Source: Methylobacterium sp. E-065 (lineage in GTDB: Bacteria; Pseudomonadota; Alphaproteobacteria; Rhizobiales; Beijerinckiaceae). Taken from it: a stretch of 64,000 nt of DNA. This document shows, piece by piece, positions 27,321 to 37,014 of this stretch (position 1 is its first letter; each line of letters starts with the position of its first letter). A program made the position numbers and the translations under genes. The DNA is taken from positions 43,738 to 107,737 of the forward strand of contig NZ_JAKSYD010000105.1 in assembly GCF_022829605.1 (NCBI RefSeq). Reading direction: 5' to 3'. The notes under the pieces were generated by a model that ran no database searches, was not told the DNA's origin, and saw nothing but the letters and a program-made list of their open reading frames with translations.

Positions 27321-28730
27321 CTACTCGGCGGCCATCGCCACGGGGGCGTCGGGATCCTGCGCCTTGGTCAGGTAGCCGGTGACCGAGCGGGCCGGCGTCA
27401 GCCAGCGCTCGGCGGCGCTCTTCAGGCGGTCCTGCGACACCGCCTCGATATCGGTCGGCCAGCGGCGGACCTCCTCGATGGTCTCGCCGATCGCCAGAGC
27501 CGAGCCGTAGATGCGGGCGAGCGAGGACTGGCTGTCGGAGGAGTAGACCGTCTCGGCCACGAGCCGGGTCTTGGCCCGCTCGATCGCCTCGGGATCCAGA
27601 GCCTCGGCAGGGGCGCGGCGCAGCACCTTGTCGACGGCCTCCTCCAGCTTCTCCAGGGGCACGCCCTCGGCGGGCACCGCGTAGACGGAGAAGCGGGTGT
27701 CGTCGATCGCCGAGCCCATGTACCAGGCGCCGGCATTCACCGCGAGGCCGGTCTCCATGACCAACTTGCGGTAGAGATAGGAGGTCGAGCCGCCGCCCAG
27801 CACCTCGGCGAGCAGTTCGAGGTCATGGCAGCCGCCGTCGCGGGCGGTGATGCAGGAGGGGGTCAGGTAGAGCCGCTGCAGGGTCGGCTGCTCGACCTTC
27901 GGGTCGGCGACCGCGACGCGGCGCAGCGCCTTCGGCTCCGGCTCCCGGGCCCGAATACGCTCGGGCCGGGTGCCCTGCGGCGTCACGCGGCCATAGGTGG
28001 TCTCGGCCAGCCGGCGGACCTCGTCCGGGGTCACGTCGCCGGCGACCACCAGGATGGCGTTCTCGGGGGTGTAGAAGCGCTTGTAATAGGCCAGCGCGTG
28101 CTCGCGGTTCAGCCCCTCGATCTCGTGCATCCAGCCGATGATCGGGGTGCCGTAGGGATGGTGCACGAACAGGCCGGCCGCCATCGCCTCGGAGAGCTGG
28201 GCGGAGGGGTCGGTCTCGACCCGCATCCGGCGCTCCTCCAGCACCACGTCGCGCTCGGGAGCCACGACGGCATCGTCGAGGACGAGGCCGCTCATGCGGT
28301 CTGCCTCGAACGCCATCATGGTGCCGAGATGGTCCCGGGCGACCCGCTGGAAATAGGCGGTGTAATCGTAGCTGGTGAAGGCGTTCTCCTGGCCGCCGAG
28401 GCCCGACACAGCCTTCGAGAAGGCGCCGACCGGGTGCTTCTCGGTGCCCTTGAACATCAGGTGCTCAAGGAAGTGGGCGATGCCCGACTGGCCGAGCGGA
28501 TCATCCGCCGAACCGTTGCGGTACCAGATCATGTGGGTGGCGACGGGGGCGCGATGGTCGGGCACCACCACCACGTCGAGGCCGTTGTCGAGGGTGAACG
28601 CCGTCACTTCGGGGCCACCCGCCTCGGACCGCCCGAACGGCGCGGCATCGCCCCGGCCGGCGCTGGCGCCGAAGGCCGAGCCCGGACGCAGCGGGAAGAG
28701 GGGGGGCGTCGCCGTCCTGAACAGGTGCAT
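27321..28730 (-). CDS. M16 family zinc metallopeptidase, catalytic subunit (PqqF-like)
   Basis: 469 residues from ATG 28730 (MHLFRT), with a GGAAAGC ribosome-binding site. The pitrilysin motif HFLEH (His86, Glu89, His90) is intact. The downstream catalytic glutamate region DVVLEERRMR and the GGGSTSYLYRKLVMETGLAV lobe follow. An N-terminal Ala/Gly-rich stretch could be a signal or linker. The adjoining downstream gene encodes a motif-less M16 partner, so a two-component protease is expected. By comparison with Methylorubrum extorquens this is probably the PQQ-precursor protease PqqF; a general periplasmic processing protease is the alternative. The longer 781-codon frame is a shadow of the next gene. 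Confidence 0.9.
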   Translation of the reverse strand: MHLFRTATPPLFPLRPGSAFGASAGRGDAAPFGRSEAGGPEVTAFTLDNGLDVVVVPDHRAPVATHMIWYRNGSADDPLGQSGIAHFLEHLMFKGTEKHPVGAFSKAVSGLGGQENAFTSYDYTAYFQRVARDHLGTMMAFEADRMSGLVLDDAVVAPERDVVLEERRMRVETDPSAQLSEAMAAGLFVHHPYGTPIIGWMHEIEGLNREHALAYYKRFYTPENAILVVAGDVTPDEVRRLAETTYGRVTPQGTRPERIRAREPEPKALRRVAVADPKVEQPTLQRLYLTPSCITARDGGCHDLELLAEVLGGGSTSYLYRKLVMETGLAVNAGAWYMGSAIDDTRFSVYAVPAEGVPLEKLEEAVDKVLRRAPAEALDPEAIERAKTRLVAETVYSSDSQSSLARIYGSALAIGETIEEVRRWPTDIEAVSQDRLKSAAERWLTPARSVTGYLTKAQDPDAPVAMAAE

Positions 28731-28888
28731 TCCGCTTTCCTTCTGCCGGCCCCGCCCGGCGCGCCGCATCTCTGGATGCGCGTGCGGATCGGAACCGTCC
28801 TGGTCTCCGGCGGGCAAGAACCGCACCGGGACGAACATCACATGTTGCCACGTCGAGTCGCCGTTGCAACGGCGACACAGCGACTCCG

Positions 28889-29551
28889 CTACTGCTGCGC
28901 CCGCTGACGGAGGTAAGCCTGGGGGTCGGCCTCCTCGCGCTCGCGGCTGGCGTTGTTGATCGGGTCGCTGGAGGGCGGGCGCGCCAGCTTCTTTGGCGAT
29001 TGCCGGTATCCGGTGGGCGGATCGGTCAGCACGTCCCGGTTTGGCTCGACGTCGGAGGGCTCCGCGTTGGCGCTCTTGCCCTTGAGCAGGTCGAACGGGC
29101 TGACCAGGCTGTCGTCGCGGTTGTTGTCGCCGGGCTTGCGCTCGGCCTCGGTGGCCAGGTTCGCGCCGGCCCGGCGGCCGTTGCGCATCTCGTCCACCGA
29201 GAGGGTGGCGTTGTTGTCGTCGTAGCGGCCCTGGGCCTGGACGCCCTTGGGGTTGCGGCGCTCCTTGGCGGCGCGCTCGCGCTCGGCGATCTCGGGATCC
29301 TTCGGCCAGGCGGTGCTGGTGGAGCGGGCCCGGGGCTGGGGCAGGGCCTTGCCGTCGAGCTTGGGCGGCATCACCAGCGGCGGGCGCTCGTGGTAGTCGA
29401 TCGGATCCTGGCGCTTCTCCAGAAGGCCGATGCCCGACAGCGCATCGCGCATGAACTCGCCGCGCTCCTGCGCCTGGGCGCCGACGGAGAGCAGCGGCGC
29501 CAGGGCGAACGCGGCGGGGAGGAGGAGTCGAAGCCTGCGATGCCCGGTCAT
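28889..29551 (-). CDS. Secreted protein of DUF3035 type (between lspA and M16 genes)
   Basis: 220 residues with a cleavable signal peptide (basic start, hydrophobic about 8-26, AQA cleavage site). The mature protein is hydrophilic and Pro/Arg/Asn-rich. The segment DPIDYHERPPLVMPP and the late SPFDLLKG are recognisable as those of DUF3035 proteins, which commonly follow lspA in alphaproteobacteria. Function is unknown, but the conserved position between lspA and the M16 protease genes suggests envelope or protein-processing work. Appears to be part of the ileS-lspA-M16 transcription unit. Confidence 0.75.
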   Translation of the reverse strand: MTGHRRLRLLLPAAFALAPLLSVGAQAQERGEFMRDALSGIGLLEKRQDPIDYHERPPLVMPPKLDGKALPQPRARSTSTAWPKDPEIAERERAAKERRNPKGVQAQGRYDDNNATLSVDEMRNGRRAGANLATEAERKPGDNNRDDSLVSPFDLLKGKSANAEPSDVEPNRDVLTDPPTGYRQSPKKLARPPSSDPINNASREREEADPQAYLRQRAQQ

Positions 29552-29711
29552 GCTGCCTCACGGGTTCCGGCCGGGGAGTCCGGCTCGGGGATGGCCGAAA
29601 CGCGGCCTGATCCGACGGGACCCGGCCTGAGGCCGGTTTCCGGCGATCGTATGGCGCCTTGGCCACATCGCGCCAGGGCGGAGATGTGACCGGACCGATG
29701 TGTTGCGCGCA

Positions 29712-30224
29712 TCACAGGCGTGGGGCCGGATCGCTCGGGGCCGGATCCCGCTGGTGCCGCCCGGCCGGGAACAGGCTGTCGAGGATCAACCCAATGACGC
29801 CGGCCACGATCGCCGCGTCGGCGACGTTGAACACGTACCAGGACCAGCCGCCGGCATGCAGGTGGACGAAATCGAACACCGCCCCGTAGGCGGCGCGATC
29901 GATGGCGTTGCCCAGCGCACCGCCGACGATGAGGCCCAGGGCAACGCCGAGCAGCCGCGACGTGGCCCGCCGCATCCAGATCCCGAGGCCGAGCGCCGCG
30001 GCGAGCGACAGGATGACGAGGATCCAGCGGCCGAGGCCGCCCTCCTGCTGGAACAGGCCATAGGACACCCCTCGGTTCCAGACCACGACGAAGTCGGCGA
30101 AGGGCCCGAACCGCCAGGGCTGCGTGAGCACGAGGTCGGTGCCGAAATACAGGCCGAGCTTGGAGGCTTGGTCGAGGATCAGGGTGAGGAGGAGGGCCAG
30201 AAGGCCGGCGCGGAAGGGGGTCAT
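29712..30224 (-). CDS. lspA: Lipoprotein signal peptidase (signal peptidase II)
   Basis: 170 residues with four membrane helices. It removes the signal peptide from diacylglyceryl-prolipoproteins in the inner membrane. The family boxes are present: DQASK near residue 20, VWNRGVSYG, then the two catalytic aspartates in [16 protein letters not shown] and VFNVADAAI. It is placed directly downstream of ileS on the same strand, the classical ileS-lspA pair, separated by 88 bp that contain a short REP-like palindrome. Confidence 0.95.
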   Translation of the reverse strand: MTPFRAGLLALLLTLILDQASKLGLYFGTDLVLTQPWRFGPFADFVVVWNRGVSYGLFQQEGGLGRWILVILSLAAALGLGIWMRRATSRLLGVALGLIVGGALGNAIDRAAYGAVFDFVHLHAGGWSWYVFNVADAAIVAGVIGLILDSLFPAGRHQRDPAPSDPAPRL

Positions 30225-30253
30225 GCGGCAACCGCACGGCCGACGGCGGAAAG

Positions 30254-30282
30254 CCCCTCTCCCCGCGCGCAGGGAGAGGGGG
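30254..30282. repeat. Short REP-like palindrome in the ileS-lspA gap
   Basis: CCCCTCTCCCC (30254-30264) and GGGAGAGGGGG (30272-30282) form an 11-bp stem with a small loop. It is the same core as the larger elements at 1258-1384 and 46594-46690. It sits between ileS and lspA and could attenuate or protect the mRNA. Confidence 0.6.
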
Positions 30283-30312
30283 ATGCTGCGGCGAAGGAGG
30301 CGTCAATCGCCC

Positions 30313-33279
30313 TCACGCCGCGCTCGCCTCCGGATGCGCCGTGTCCCACTCGCGCAGGGCCTTTGCGTCGCGGGGGGTTACGTCCGGGAAATCCGGATCG
30401 CCGCCCACATCCGGGCTGACCCGCCAGGAGCGGGCGCATTTGCGGCCCTCGGCCGGGCTCGGCACCACCGCCACGCCGCGGACCTCGTCGAGCCGGAAGG
30501 CCTCGGCCGGGCCCTCGCCCGCCACCACGGTGATGGCGGAGGTGATGCAGGTATCGGCGAAGTCGCAGCCCTCGAGCGCCGCCAGCAGGTCCGGATCCGC
30601 CACGTAGACCGTCGGGGCCGCCTCCAGGCTCGCGCCGATCCGCTTGGCCGCGCGCTCGATCTCCAGCGCTCCAGTGACCACCCGCCGCACCCGCCGGATC
30701 TTGTGCCAGCGCTCCGCGAGGGGGGCGTCGAGCCAGTCCGCCGGAGTCTCCGGCAGGGTCTGAAGATGCACCGAGCCGTCCTCGGACGGGTAGCGGTCGA
30801 GCCAAGCCTCCTCGGCCGTGAAGGCCAGCACCGGGGCGAGCCAGACCGTCACCCGCCGGAACGCCGCGTCGATCACCTGGAGTGCGGCCCGGCGACGAAC
30901 CGAGGAGATCGGATCGCAATACAGCGCGTCCTTGCGCACGTCGAAGTAGAACGACGACAGGTCGCCGGTCATGAAGCCGTTGAGCAGCGCCACCACCCGC
31001 TTGGTGTCGAAGGTCGCGTAGGCCTCGCGGATCTCGCCGTCGAGCTCGGCCAGCCGGTGCAGGATCAACCGCTCAAGCTCCGGCATTTCTTGGAACTCGA
31101 CGTCGTCGCCCTCGACCCGGTGGGCGAGCGAACCGAGCATCCAGCGCAAAGAATTCCTGAGCTTGCGGTAGGTCTCGGCAAACGTCTTGATGATCTCCGG
31201 GCCGATGCGCAGATCGTCGGTATAGTCGGACGCCGCGACCCACAGGCGCAGGATGTCGGCGCCCGAATCCTTGATGATGCTCTGCGGCGCGACGACGTTG
31301 CCCTTCGACTTCGACATCTTCAGGCCCTTGCCGTCGAGCACGAAGCCGTGGGTCAGGACGATGTCGTAGGGCGCCCGGCCCCGCGTGCCCGAGGATTCGA
31401 GCAGCGAGGATTGGAACCAGCCGCGATGCTGGTCGGAGCCTTCCAGGTACATCACTCGGTCCAGCCCGCCATCGCGAACGCGCGTGACCCCGGCGAGGCC
31501 CGGAAAAGCCTCCGGATCGTCCAGCACGAAGGCGTGGGTCGAACCCGAATCGAACCAGACGTCGAGGACGTCGGTCACCTTCTCGTAGGCGGCCGGGTCG
31601 TGCTCGGGCGCCAGGAAGCGCTGCGCGGCGTCGTCCCGGAACCACGCGTCGGCACCCTCTTTGGCGAAGGCCTCGCGGATGCGGGAATTGACCCGGTCAT
31701 CCTTCAAGATCTCGGCCGTCTCCCGGTGGACGAACACGGTGATCGGCACGCCCCAGGCGCGCTGGCGCGAGACCACCCAGTCGGGGCGGTTGCCGACCAT
31801 GCCGGTGATCCGGTTCTTGCCCTGCGTCGGCACCCACTGGGTGTCGTCGATGCCCTGGAGGGCCACCTCGCGCAGGGATCGGTTGCCGAGCGAATCCACC
31901 GGCCGGTCCATGGCGATGAACCATTGCGGGGTATTGCGGAAGATCACCGGCTTCTTGGACCGCCAGGAATGCGGGTACTGGTGGCGCAGCACCCCGCGGG
32001 CGACGAGCGCACCGGCCTCCGTCAGCGCGGCGATGACCGCCTTGTTGGCGTCGCCCTTCTCGCCCTTGGCGGTGAGCACGCGGGTGCCGGTGAAGCCCGG
32101 GGCCGCCTCGGTGAGCACGCCGTCCGCGTCCACCGTGTAGGGGATGGTCGTGTCGATGCCGCGCTCGTGCAGGAGCCGGCCGCTCGCCATCCAGAGTTCG
32201 AAATCCTCGCGGCCATGGCTCGGCGCCGTATGGACGAAGCCGGTGCCGGATTCGTCGGTGACGTGGTCGCCGTCGAGCATCGGCACGGCGAAGCCGTAGC
32301 CGAGCTTCGCCAGGGGATGGTCCAGGGTCAGGCCGGCGAGTGTCGACGGGCTCACGTCGCCGACGCGCTCGAACGCTTCGACCCGAGCGGCCTTGAACAC
32401 GGTGGCGGCCAGGCTGTCGGCCAGCACGTAGCTCTGGCCGGGCACCGCCCAATTGTCGGCCGGCGCCTGCGTGACCCGGTACAGGCCGTAGGCGATCTTT
32501 TTGGAGTAGGCGACGGCGCGGTTCCCGGGGATCGTCCAGGGGGTGGTCGTCCAGATCACGACGCGCGCCGCGCCGAGGTCACCCTGTGCGCCGGAGCGGA
32601 TCGGAAACGCACAGAAAATCGTGTCGCTGACGTGCTCCTCGTACTCGACCTCAGCCTCGGCGAGCGCGGTCTTCTCGACCACCGACCACATCACCGGCTT
32701 CGAGCCGCGATAGAGCTGGCCGCTCATCGAGAACTTCATCAGCTCGTCGGCGATCACGGCCTCGGCCGGGTAGGCCATGGTGGCATAGGGATGGTCCCAG
32801 TCGCCGGTGACGCCGAGCCGCTTGAACTCTTCCCGCTGCACGTCGAGCCAGTGCGCCGCGAAGGTCCGGCATTCCTGCCGGAACTCGATCACCGGCACGT
32901 CGTCCTTGTTGCGGCCCTTGGCGCGGTACTGCTCCTCGATCTTCCACTCGATCGGCAGGCCGTGGCAGTCCCAGCCGGGGACGTAGTTGGCGTCGAAGCC
33001 GAGGGCGGCCTGGGAGCGGACCACCACGTCCTTCAGGATCTTGTTGAGGGCCGTGCCGATGTGGATGTTGCCGTTGGCGTAGGGCGGGCCGTCATGGAGC
33101 ACGAATTTCGGCCGGCCCTGGCCGCGGGCGCGCAGCGTCCCGTAGAGGTCGATCCGCTTCCAGCGCTCGATGAGGAGCGGTTCGCGGACCGGCAGGCCGG
33201 CGCGCATCGGGAATTCGGTCTGCGGCAGGAACAGGGTCTTGGAATAGTCGCGGGCGGGCGCGGTCTCGGGGGTGGTCAT
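30313..33279 (-). CDS. ileS: Isoleucyl-tRNA synthetase
   Basis: 988 residues from ATG 33279; an ATG at 33291 in frame has no ribosome-binding site. A class I synthetase charging tRNA-Ile. The HIGH-type motif is [10 protein letters not shown] (about 68-77). The editing (CP1) domain lies at about 200-400 ([11 protein letters not shown]). The KMSKS loop is [10 protein letters not shown] at about 650-660, followed by a C-terminal anticodon-binding domain. Unlike the E. coli enzyme, the C-terminus lacks an obvious four-cysteine zinc finger (it ends with KCARSW and a basic tail), as in several alphaproteobacterial IleS proteins. It is first in the unit with lspA, the secreted unknown and the M16 genes. 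Confidence 0.96.
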   Translation of the reverse strand: MTTPETAPARDYSKTLFLPQTEFPMRAGLPVREPLLIERWKRIDLYGTLRARGQGRPKFVLHDGPPYANGNIHIGTALNKILKDVVVRSQAALGFDANYVPGWDCHGLPIEWKIEEQYRAKGRNKDDVPVIEFRQECRTFAAHWLDVQREEFKRLGVTGDWDHPYATMAYPAEAVIADELMKFSMSGQLYRGSKPVMWSVVEKTALAEAEVEYEEHVSDTIFCAFPIRSGAQGDLGAARVVIWTTTPWTIPGNRAVAYSKKIAYGLYRVTQAPADNWAVPGQSYVLADSLAATVFKAARVEAFERVGDVSPSTLAGLTLDHPLAKLGYGFAVPMLDGDHVTDESGTGFVHTAPSHGREDFELWMASGRLLHERGIDTTIPYTVDADGVLTEAAPGFTGTRVLTAKGEKGDANKAVIAALTEAGALVARGVLRHQYPHSWRSKKPVIFRNTPQWFIAMDRPVDSLGNRSLREVALQGIDDTQWVPTQGKNRITGMVGNRPDWVVSRQRAWGVPITVFVHRETAEILKDDRVNSRIREAFAKEGADAWFRDDAAQRFLAPEHDPAAYEKVTDVLDVWFDSGSTHAFVLDDPEAFPGLAGVTRVRDGGLDRVMYLEGSDQHRGWFQSSLLESSGTRGRAPYDIVLTHGFVLDGKGLKMSKSKGNVVAPQSIIKDSGADILRLWVAASDYTDDLRIGPEIIKTFAETYRKLRNSLRWMLGSLAHRVEGDDVEFQEMPELERLILHRLAELDGEIREAYATFDTKRVVALLNGFMTGDLSSFYFDVRKDALYCDPISSVRRRAALQVIDAAFRRVTVWLAPVLAFTAEEAWLDRYPSEDGSVHLQTLPETPADWLDAPLAERWHKIRRVRRVVTGALEIERAAKRIGASLEAAPTVYVADPDLLAALEGCDFADTCITSAITVVAGEGPAEAFRLDEVRGVAVVPSPAEGRKCARSWRVSPDVGGDPDFPDVTPRDAKALREWDTAHPEASAA

Positions 33280-33613
33280 CGGATCTCGCATCGGCGGTCG
33301 GGCCGGCGGCAGGCCGGCGGAATCGGATCAGGCGGCAGGAGGACCCCGGACCTCCCCGCGGCCACGCCGAAGCGGGCCCTCAGGCGGAGGCCGGGCCGGT
33401 AATTCGAATCGGGCGGCCGGGGCCGCGCAGGGCGCGCGAAGCGTGCATGCGGCGATCTCTATCAGCCGCTCCGGCGCGAGGCCAGCGGCAGCGCCGATCA
33501 CGCGCCCGTGAAACAGGATGGGACCATTCGGCGCCTGAACCGTTGATAGGCACACCCTCCGCTCGCCGAGGCGGCGCGGAGCCGACCCAGACCCAGATCC
33601 GGGAGATGAACCT
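33280..33613. other. 334-bp gap upstream of ileS
   Basis: GC-rich region between the divergent ileS and a small secreted-protein gene. No reading frame with convincing start, length and composition is seen. It must contain both promoters, but no T-box or other leader structure was recognised. Confidence 0.5.
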
Positions 33614-33883
33614 ATGAAGAAGCTTCTGATCGCGACCCTCGCCCTCGCACCCCTCGCCTTCGCGGGGGCCGCACAGGCCCAGGGCACGGCCCGCGGCGCC
33701 CAGCGCGGCGTCGAGGACGGCTCGGCTGCGGCCGGCCCGGTCGGCGGCATTGTCGGCGGTGCCGTCGGCGCGGCCACCGGCACGGTCGGCGGAGTGCTCG
33801 GCACCGATCCCGATCCGGCCCGCCGCGCCCGGGAAGAGCGCCGCGAGGAGCGGATGGAGCGTCAGGAGCGCCGCGGCCGCTGA
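33614..33883 (+). CDS. Small secreted glycine-zipper-like protein
   Basis: 89 residues. A clear signal peptide (MKKLLIATLALAPLAFAGAAQA) is followed by an Ala/Gly-rich stretch with repeated GxxxG spacing (GPVGGIVGGAVGAATGTVGG). The tail is Arg/Glu-rich (RREERMERQERRGR). It resembles small periplasmic glycine-zipper proteins of Rhizobiales whose role is unknown. ATG 33614 is preceded by GGGAGATG. Appears intact and monocistronic, convergent with the DMT transporter gene. Confidence 0.75.
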   Translation: MKKLLIATLALAPLAFAGAAQAQGTARGAQRGVEDGSAAAGPVGGIVGGAVGAATGTVGGVLGTDPDPARRAREERREERMERQERRGR

Positions 33884-33902
33884 TTCGATCCGGCCGGTCG
33901 CC

Positions 33903-34856
33903 TCAGGCGGCCGGCCGCCCGTCCCGGCGGATCGTCTCCTGCGCCAGGAGGTATAATCCTGAGCCGACCACGATCATGGCGCCCGCCACGGTCCAGCGGC
34001 TCGGCACGTCGCCGAACAGCAGGAAGCCCAGCGTCACCGACCAGAGCAGCTGGGTGTAGATGAACGGCGCCAGCACGTTGGCCGGCGCGCGGGCATGGGC
34101 CATCACCAGGAGCCAATGGCCGAGCGTTCCGAACAGCGCGACGCCGATCAGCAATGCCCAGTGGGTCAGGCTCGCCGGGCTCGTCCAGATCCACGGCAGG
34201 AGCGGCGCCATCAGCGCGAGGCCCGCGAGCCCGGTGTAGAACATGGTCGTCGCGGTGGAATCGTAGGCCGCGAGCTTGCGCGTGATGATCGCGTAGAAGG
34301 CGTAGACCACGACGTTGGCCAGGCAGAGCAGGGCGGCCGGGTGCATCCCGCCGATTCCCGGCCGCACGATCACCAGCACGCCCAGGAAGCCGACGCCGAT
34401 CGCCGCCATCCGCGCCCGGGAGGACCACTCGCCGAGCAGCGGTCCGGCGAGCAGCGCCACAGTGAGCGGCGCGGCGAACTGGATCGAGATCGTCTCGGCC
34501 ATCTGCAGGTAGCGCAACGCCAGGAAGTTCAGGGCCGTCGAAGCGAACAGCAGCAGCGAGCGGACGATCTGGAGCGTCAGCCGCCGGCTCTTCACCACGC
34601 CCGGGGTACGCACCGGGTTGACGAACAGCGAGATCATCGCGACGCTCGCCGCGTAGCGCATGAAGGTGGTGACCAGCGGGTCGACCCCGGCCCGCGCCAG
34701 GGTCTTGGCGCTTGCGTCGAGGCTCGCGAAGAACGCGACGGCCCCGCACATGAGGGCGATGCCGACAAGCCGTCGGCGGCCGGCCAGGGCCATCTCGGCA
34801 GCGGCCTGCGCGGGCGCGATGTCATCGGTGACGGACGTCGCGACCTGCGTGTTCAT
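33903..34856 (-). CDS. DMT-superfamily (EamA) transporter
   Basis: 317 residues from ATG 34856; a longer frame upstream has no features. Ten hydrophobic helices arranged as two five-helix EamA repeats, starting at LVGIALMCGAVAFFASLDASA. The end of each repeat has the usual glycine-rich pattern. Drug/metabolite transporters of this kind export amino acids or metabolites; the substrate is unknown. Only 19 bp separate its stop from that of the convergent small gene. Confidence 0.88.
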   Translation of the reverse strand: MNTQVATSVTDDIAPAQAAAEMALAGRRRLVGIALMCGAVAFFASLDASAKTLARAGVDPLVTTFMRYAASVAMISLFVNPVRTPGVVKSRRLTLQIVRSLLLFASTALNFLALRYLQMAETISIQFAAPLTVALLAGPLLGEWSSRARMAAIGVGFLGVLVIVRPGIGGMHPAALLCLANVVVYAFYAIITRKLAAYDSTATTMFYTGLAGLALMAPLLPWIWTSPASLTHWALLIGVALFGTLGHWLLVMAHARAPANVLAPFIYTQLLWSVTLGFLLFGDVPSRWTVAGAMIVVGSGLYLLAQETIRRDGRPAA

Positions 34857-34970
34857 GCCTGCCAAATCCCGGTGGAGGCCGGTATTTGTGCCACCCTCGA
34901 CCTTGGTTCGGTATCCGTCGCCGCGCAGGGGGACCATGCAGCCGGCACGGTCATGCGGGCCGGCGGCGCC

Positions 34971-35357
34971 TCACCGCTTGGCCGCGACCTTCTCGACCGC
35001 CGGGGCCTTCTCGGCGGAGGCGGTCCGGGTCGTCGCCTTCGCGACCTTCGGCTTGGCCGGCGCGGCCCCCGCGATCAGCGCCGCGAGATGCGACTGGTCG
35101 AGCCCCGATGCCACAGCCGGACGCGGCGCGGGCTGCGTCGCGCCTGCCGGCATGCTGGCCGCCGCGACAGAGCGCTCAGCTTGACGCTCGATCGGGCGTG
35201 GCTCGATGGAGCCCGTGGCGACCGGATCGGCAAGGCTGGCGACCGGCACCGGGGCCGCCGTGGATTCGCGCTGGACGCGCAGGGTCCAGTGCGCCGCCGT
35301 CGAGAGGGCGGCGACCGCCAGGATCGCCTTGATGCCGCTGGTGAGCAGGGCTCGCAT
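34971..35357 (-). CDS. Hypothetical membrane-anchored or secreted Ala/Pro-rich protein
   Basis: 128 residues from ATG 35357 (MRALLTSGIKAIL). One hydrophobic N-terminal segment is followed by a low-complexity Ala/Pro/Lys-rich region (PAPRPAVASGLDQSHLAALI, then APAKPKVAKATTRT). An upstream extension to 35444 is possible but adds only Arg-rich sequence. No family is recognised. The composition suggests an envelope-associated linker protein, but coding status rests on frame length, GC bias and the N-terminal segment, so moderate confidence. Confidence 0.5.
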   Translation of the reverse strand: MRALLTSGIKAILAVAALSTAAHWTLRVQRESTAAPVPVASLADPVATGSIEPRPIERQAERSVAAASMPAGATQPAPRPAVASGLDQSHLAALIAGAAPAKPKVAKATTRTASAEKAPAVEKVAAKR

Positions 35358-35773
35358 GGTCGTCAGGCCCGAGAGAACGCGGTTACGCCGGACCGGATCC
35401 CGGCCCCGATTCATCATCGCCGCGGAGCGTGAACGAAGCTGCAATCGCCGGACCGAAACCTGTCCCGGAACGGGGCAGCGCGCTTCCTCAAGGGGCCGGG
35501 CGAGGGGAGAAATCTATGTGGGCCTTGCGCCGGATCCGCGGTTCCTGTTCCCCGCGCACCCGACACTCCTGCAGCGACTCGGCCCACTGAGCCTCACAGA
35601 AACGGCCCAGAGAACTGGTCCGGACCGCTCCGTCACTGCCGACCCCGCCGCCATGCAGGCCCGAGCGGGCTCGCGAAACCTTCAGGCGCATCGGCCGCTG
35701 GGGAGAGCCCGTGTAGAGGGTGACAGCCGAGCCGGCAACAGAGGCGGGACCGTTTCGGCGGCCCCCGCGGCGA
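35358..35773. other. 416-bp intergenic region
   Basis: Nothing recognisable was found. Short frames in several directions (for example 35488-35691 minus) are Arg/Ser-rich and look like shadows of GC-rich DNA. No RNA gene or repeat copy was seen. Confidence 0.4.
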
Positions 35774-36616
35774 TCAGCGCGCCTGCGCCGCCGCGGCGAA
35801 GCGTATCAGCGCGGCGATGTCGGACCCACCCGCCTCCGCGGCGAGGTGCCGGTACAGCGCGGCATAGCCATCGAAGACCTGCCGGCCGGCCGCGTCCGGG
35901 CCCAGGAAATCGGCGATTTCCGCCATCTCGGGTGCCCAGCGATACGCCTTCGGCGCCATGCCGGGCAGGCCCTTGGCGAACCGGGCGAGGAGCGCCGGCT
36001 CGTTCTCGGCGAGTTCGGCCAGCAGCGCCTCGCCGGCGCCGGCGCGCTCGGCGGCCAGGATCATGATGGCGGCCAGCGCCGTGAGACCCTTGTTGAGGCC
36101 GGCATAGCTCATCTTCAGGCTGGAGGCGGCGTCGATCCCGCCGGCGCAGACGCGCAGGTCGAGGCCGAGGTCGCGCAGGATCTGCGCGGGGCCCGTGTCC
36201 GCGCCCGAGACGTAGACGCGCGGCCCTTGGCTGCCGGGCTTCGGCGGCAGGCCCAGAATCGCCCCGTCGAGGAACGGCGCGCCCGTACCGGCGATGATCT
36301 CCGCAATGCGGCCGACCGTTTCCGGGCTGACGGCATTGGCGTCGATATAGACCGGCTTGCGTGGGGCCGCCGCGAGGGCGGGAGCGAGCCGGCGGGCCAT
36401 GGCCTCCGCGTCGGCGGGCGGTACGATCGAGAGCAGGAGGTCCGCGGCGGCGAGATCGGCATCCGCGGCGTGGATCATGCCGGCAGCCTCGGCTCGAGCG
36501 TGGCTCGCAGACCCGCGCCCGTCGAGGGAGGTCAGCACCCGGGCGCCGTGCTCGGACAACCGAGCCCCGATGGCGCTGCCCATGGCGCCGGGGGCGATCA
36601 CCGCGATGGTGGGCAT
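35774..36616 (-). CDS. NAD(P)-dependent oxidoreductase, 6-phosphogluconate-dehydrogenase-like with DUF1932
   Basis: 280 residues. Residues 1-165 are a Rossmann NAD(P)-binding domain of the beta-hydroxyacid/6-phosphogluconate dehydrogenase type (AVIAPGAMGSAIGARL at 4-19, IDANAVSPETV). Residues about 185-255 form the helical DUF1932 domain (SSLKMSYAGLNKGLTALA contains the family Lys/Asn catalytic pair). It probably oxidises or reduces a small hydroxy acid; the substrate is unknown. It stands alone, divergent from the decayed toxin-antitoxin locus. Confidence 0.82.
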   Translation of the reverse strand: MPTIAVIAPGAMGSAIGARLSEHGARVLTSLDGRGSASHARAEAAGMIHAADADLAAADLLLSIVPPADAEAMARRLAPALAAAPRKPVYIDANAVSPETVGRIAEIIAGTGAPFLDGAILGLPPKPGSQGPRVYVSGADTGPAQILRDLGLDLRVCAGGIDAASSLKMSYAGLNKGLTALAAIMILAAERAGAGEALLAELAENEPALLARFAKGLPGMAPKAYRWAPEMAEIADFLGPDAAGRQVFDGYAALYRHLAAEAGGSDIAALIRFAAAAQAR

Positions 36617-36726
36617 GGGGGTTATTCCGATCCGACGAACTGCCCGACACTAGGCGAGCTGCATGAGCTCAGCCAAGGCCGGGACGCTCCTTTACGACCC
36701 CGTTCAGCGCCGGTATCGTTCCATGC

Positions 36727-37014
36727 ATGAGCAATCCCGCCGCGCTCGCCGCCGGGCAACCTGGGTCCTGGCCCTAGAAGGACGCAAAGGCCCGCTTCGG
36801 CGAGCTTATCCGTCGTGTCCAGAGCGATGGACCGCAACATGTGACGGTTGGGGATCAGGAAGCCGTGGTGGTGATCTCGGCGGAGGAGTTCCGCCGACTT
36901 ACGGGAACCGCGTCGGGACAGAAGCTGATCGACGCCCTGCAGGCCTCCCCGTACCGCGACGTCGACCTCGCACCCGAACCGGTCACGATGTCCGTCCATG
37001 ACGCCGATTTGTGA
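36727..37014 (+). pseudogene. Phd/YefM-type antitoxin gene with in-frame stop
   Basis: From ATG 36727 the frame reads MSNPAALAAGQPGSWP, then a TAG stop at 36775-36777. It continues without further interruption as KDAKARFGELIRRVQSDGPQ, HVTVGDQEAVVVISAEEFRR and so on to TGA 37014. Phd/YefM antitoxins normally have a tryptophan, two or three residues, then the AKARF segment, so the stop lies inside the conserved DNA-binding part. No start codon lies between the stop and the core. The gene is therefore broken unless the TAG is a sequencing error or is suppressed. The GTGA overlap with the toxin start is preserved. Confidence 0.8.

Noticed and set aside
25869..28907. A 1012-codon plus-strand open frame opposite the two M16 peptidase genes
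   Set aside because: It is the antisense shadow of clearly homologous genes; the translation is His/Gly/Arg/Val-rich without any fold or motif. Long antisense frames are expected at this GC content.
30124..33402. A 1092-codon plus-strand frame opposite ileS and lspA
   Set aside because: Both opposite-strand genes are certain; the frame covers two genes and their gap, has no recognisable domain, and shows shadow composition.
35488..35691. 67-codon minus-strand open frame in the 35.4-35.8 kb gap
   Set aside because: No ribosome-binding site, signal or family resemblance; Arg/Ser-rich composition fits a random frame.
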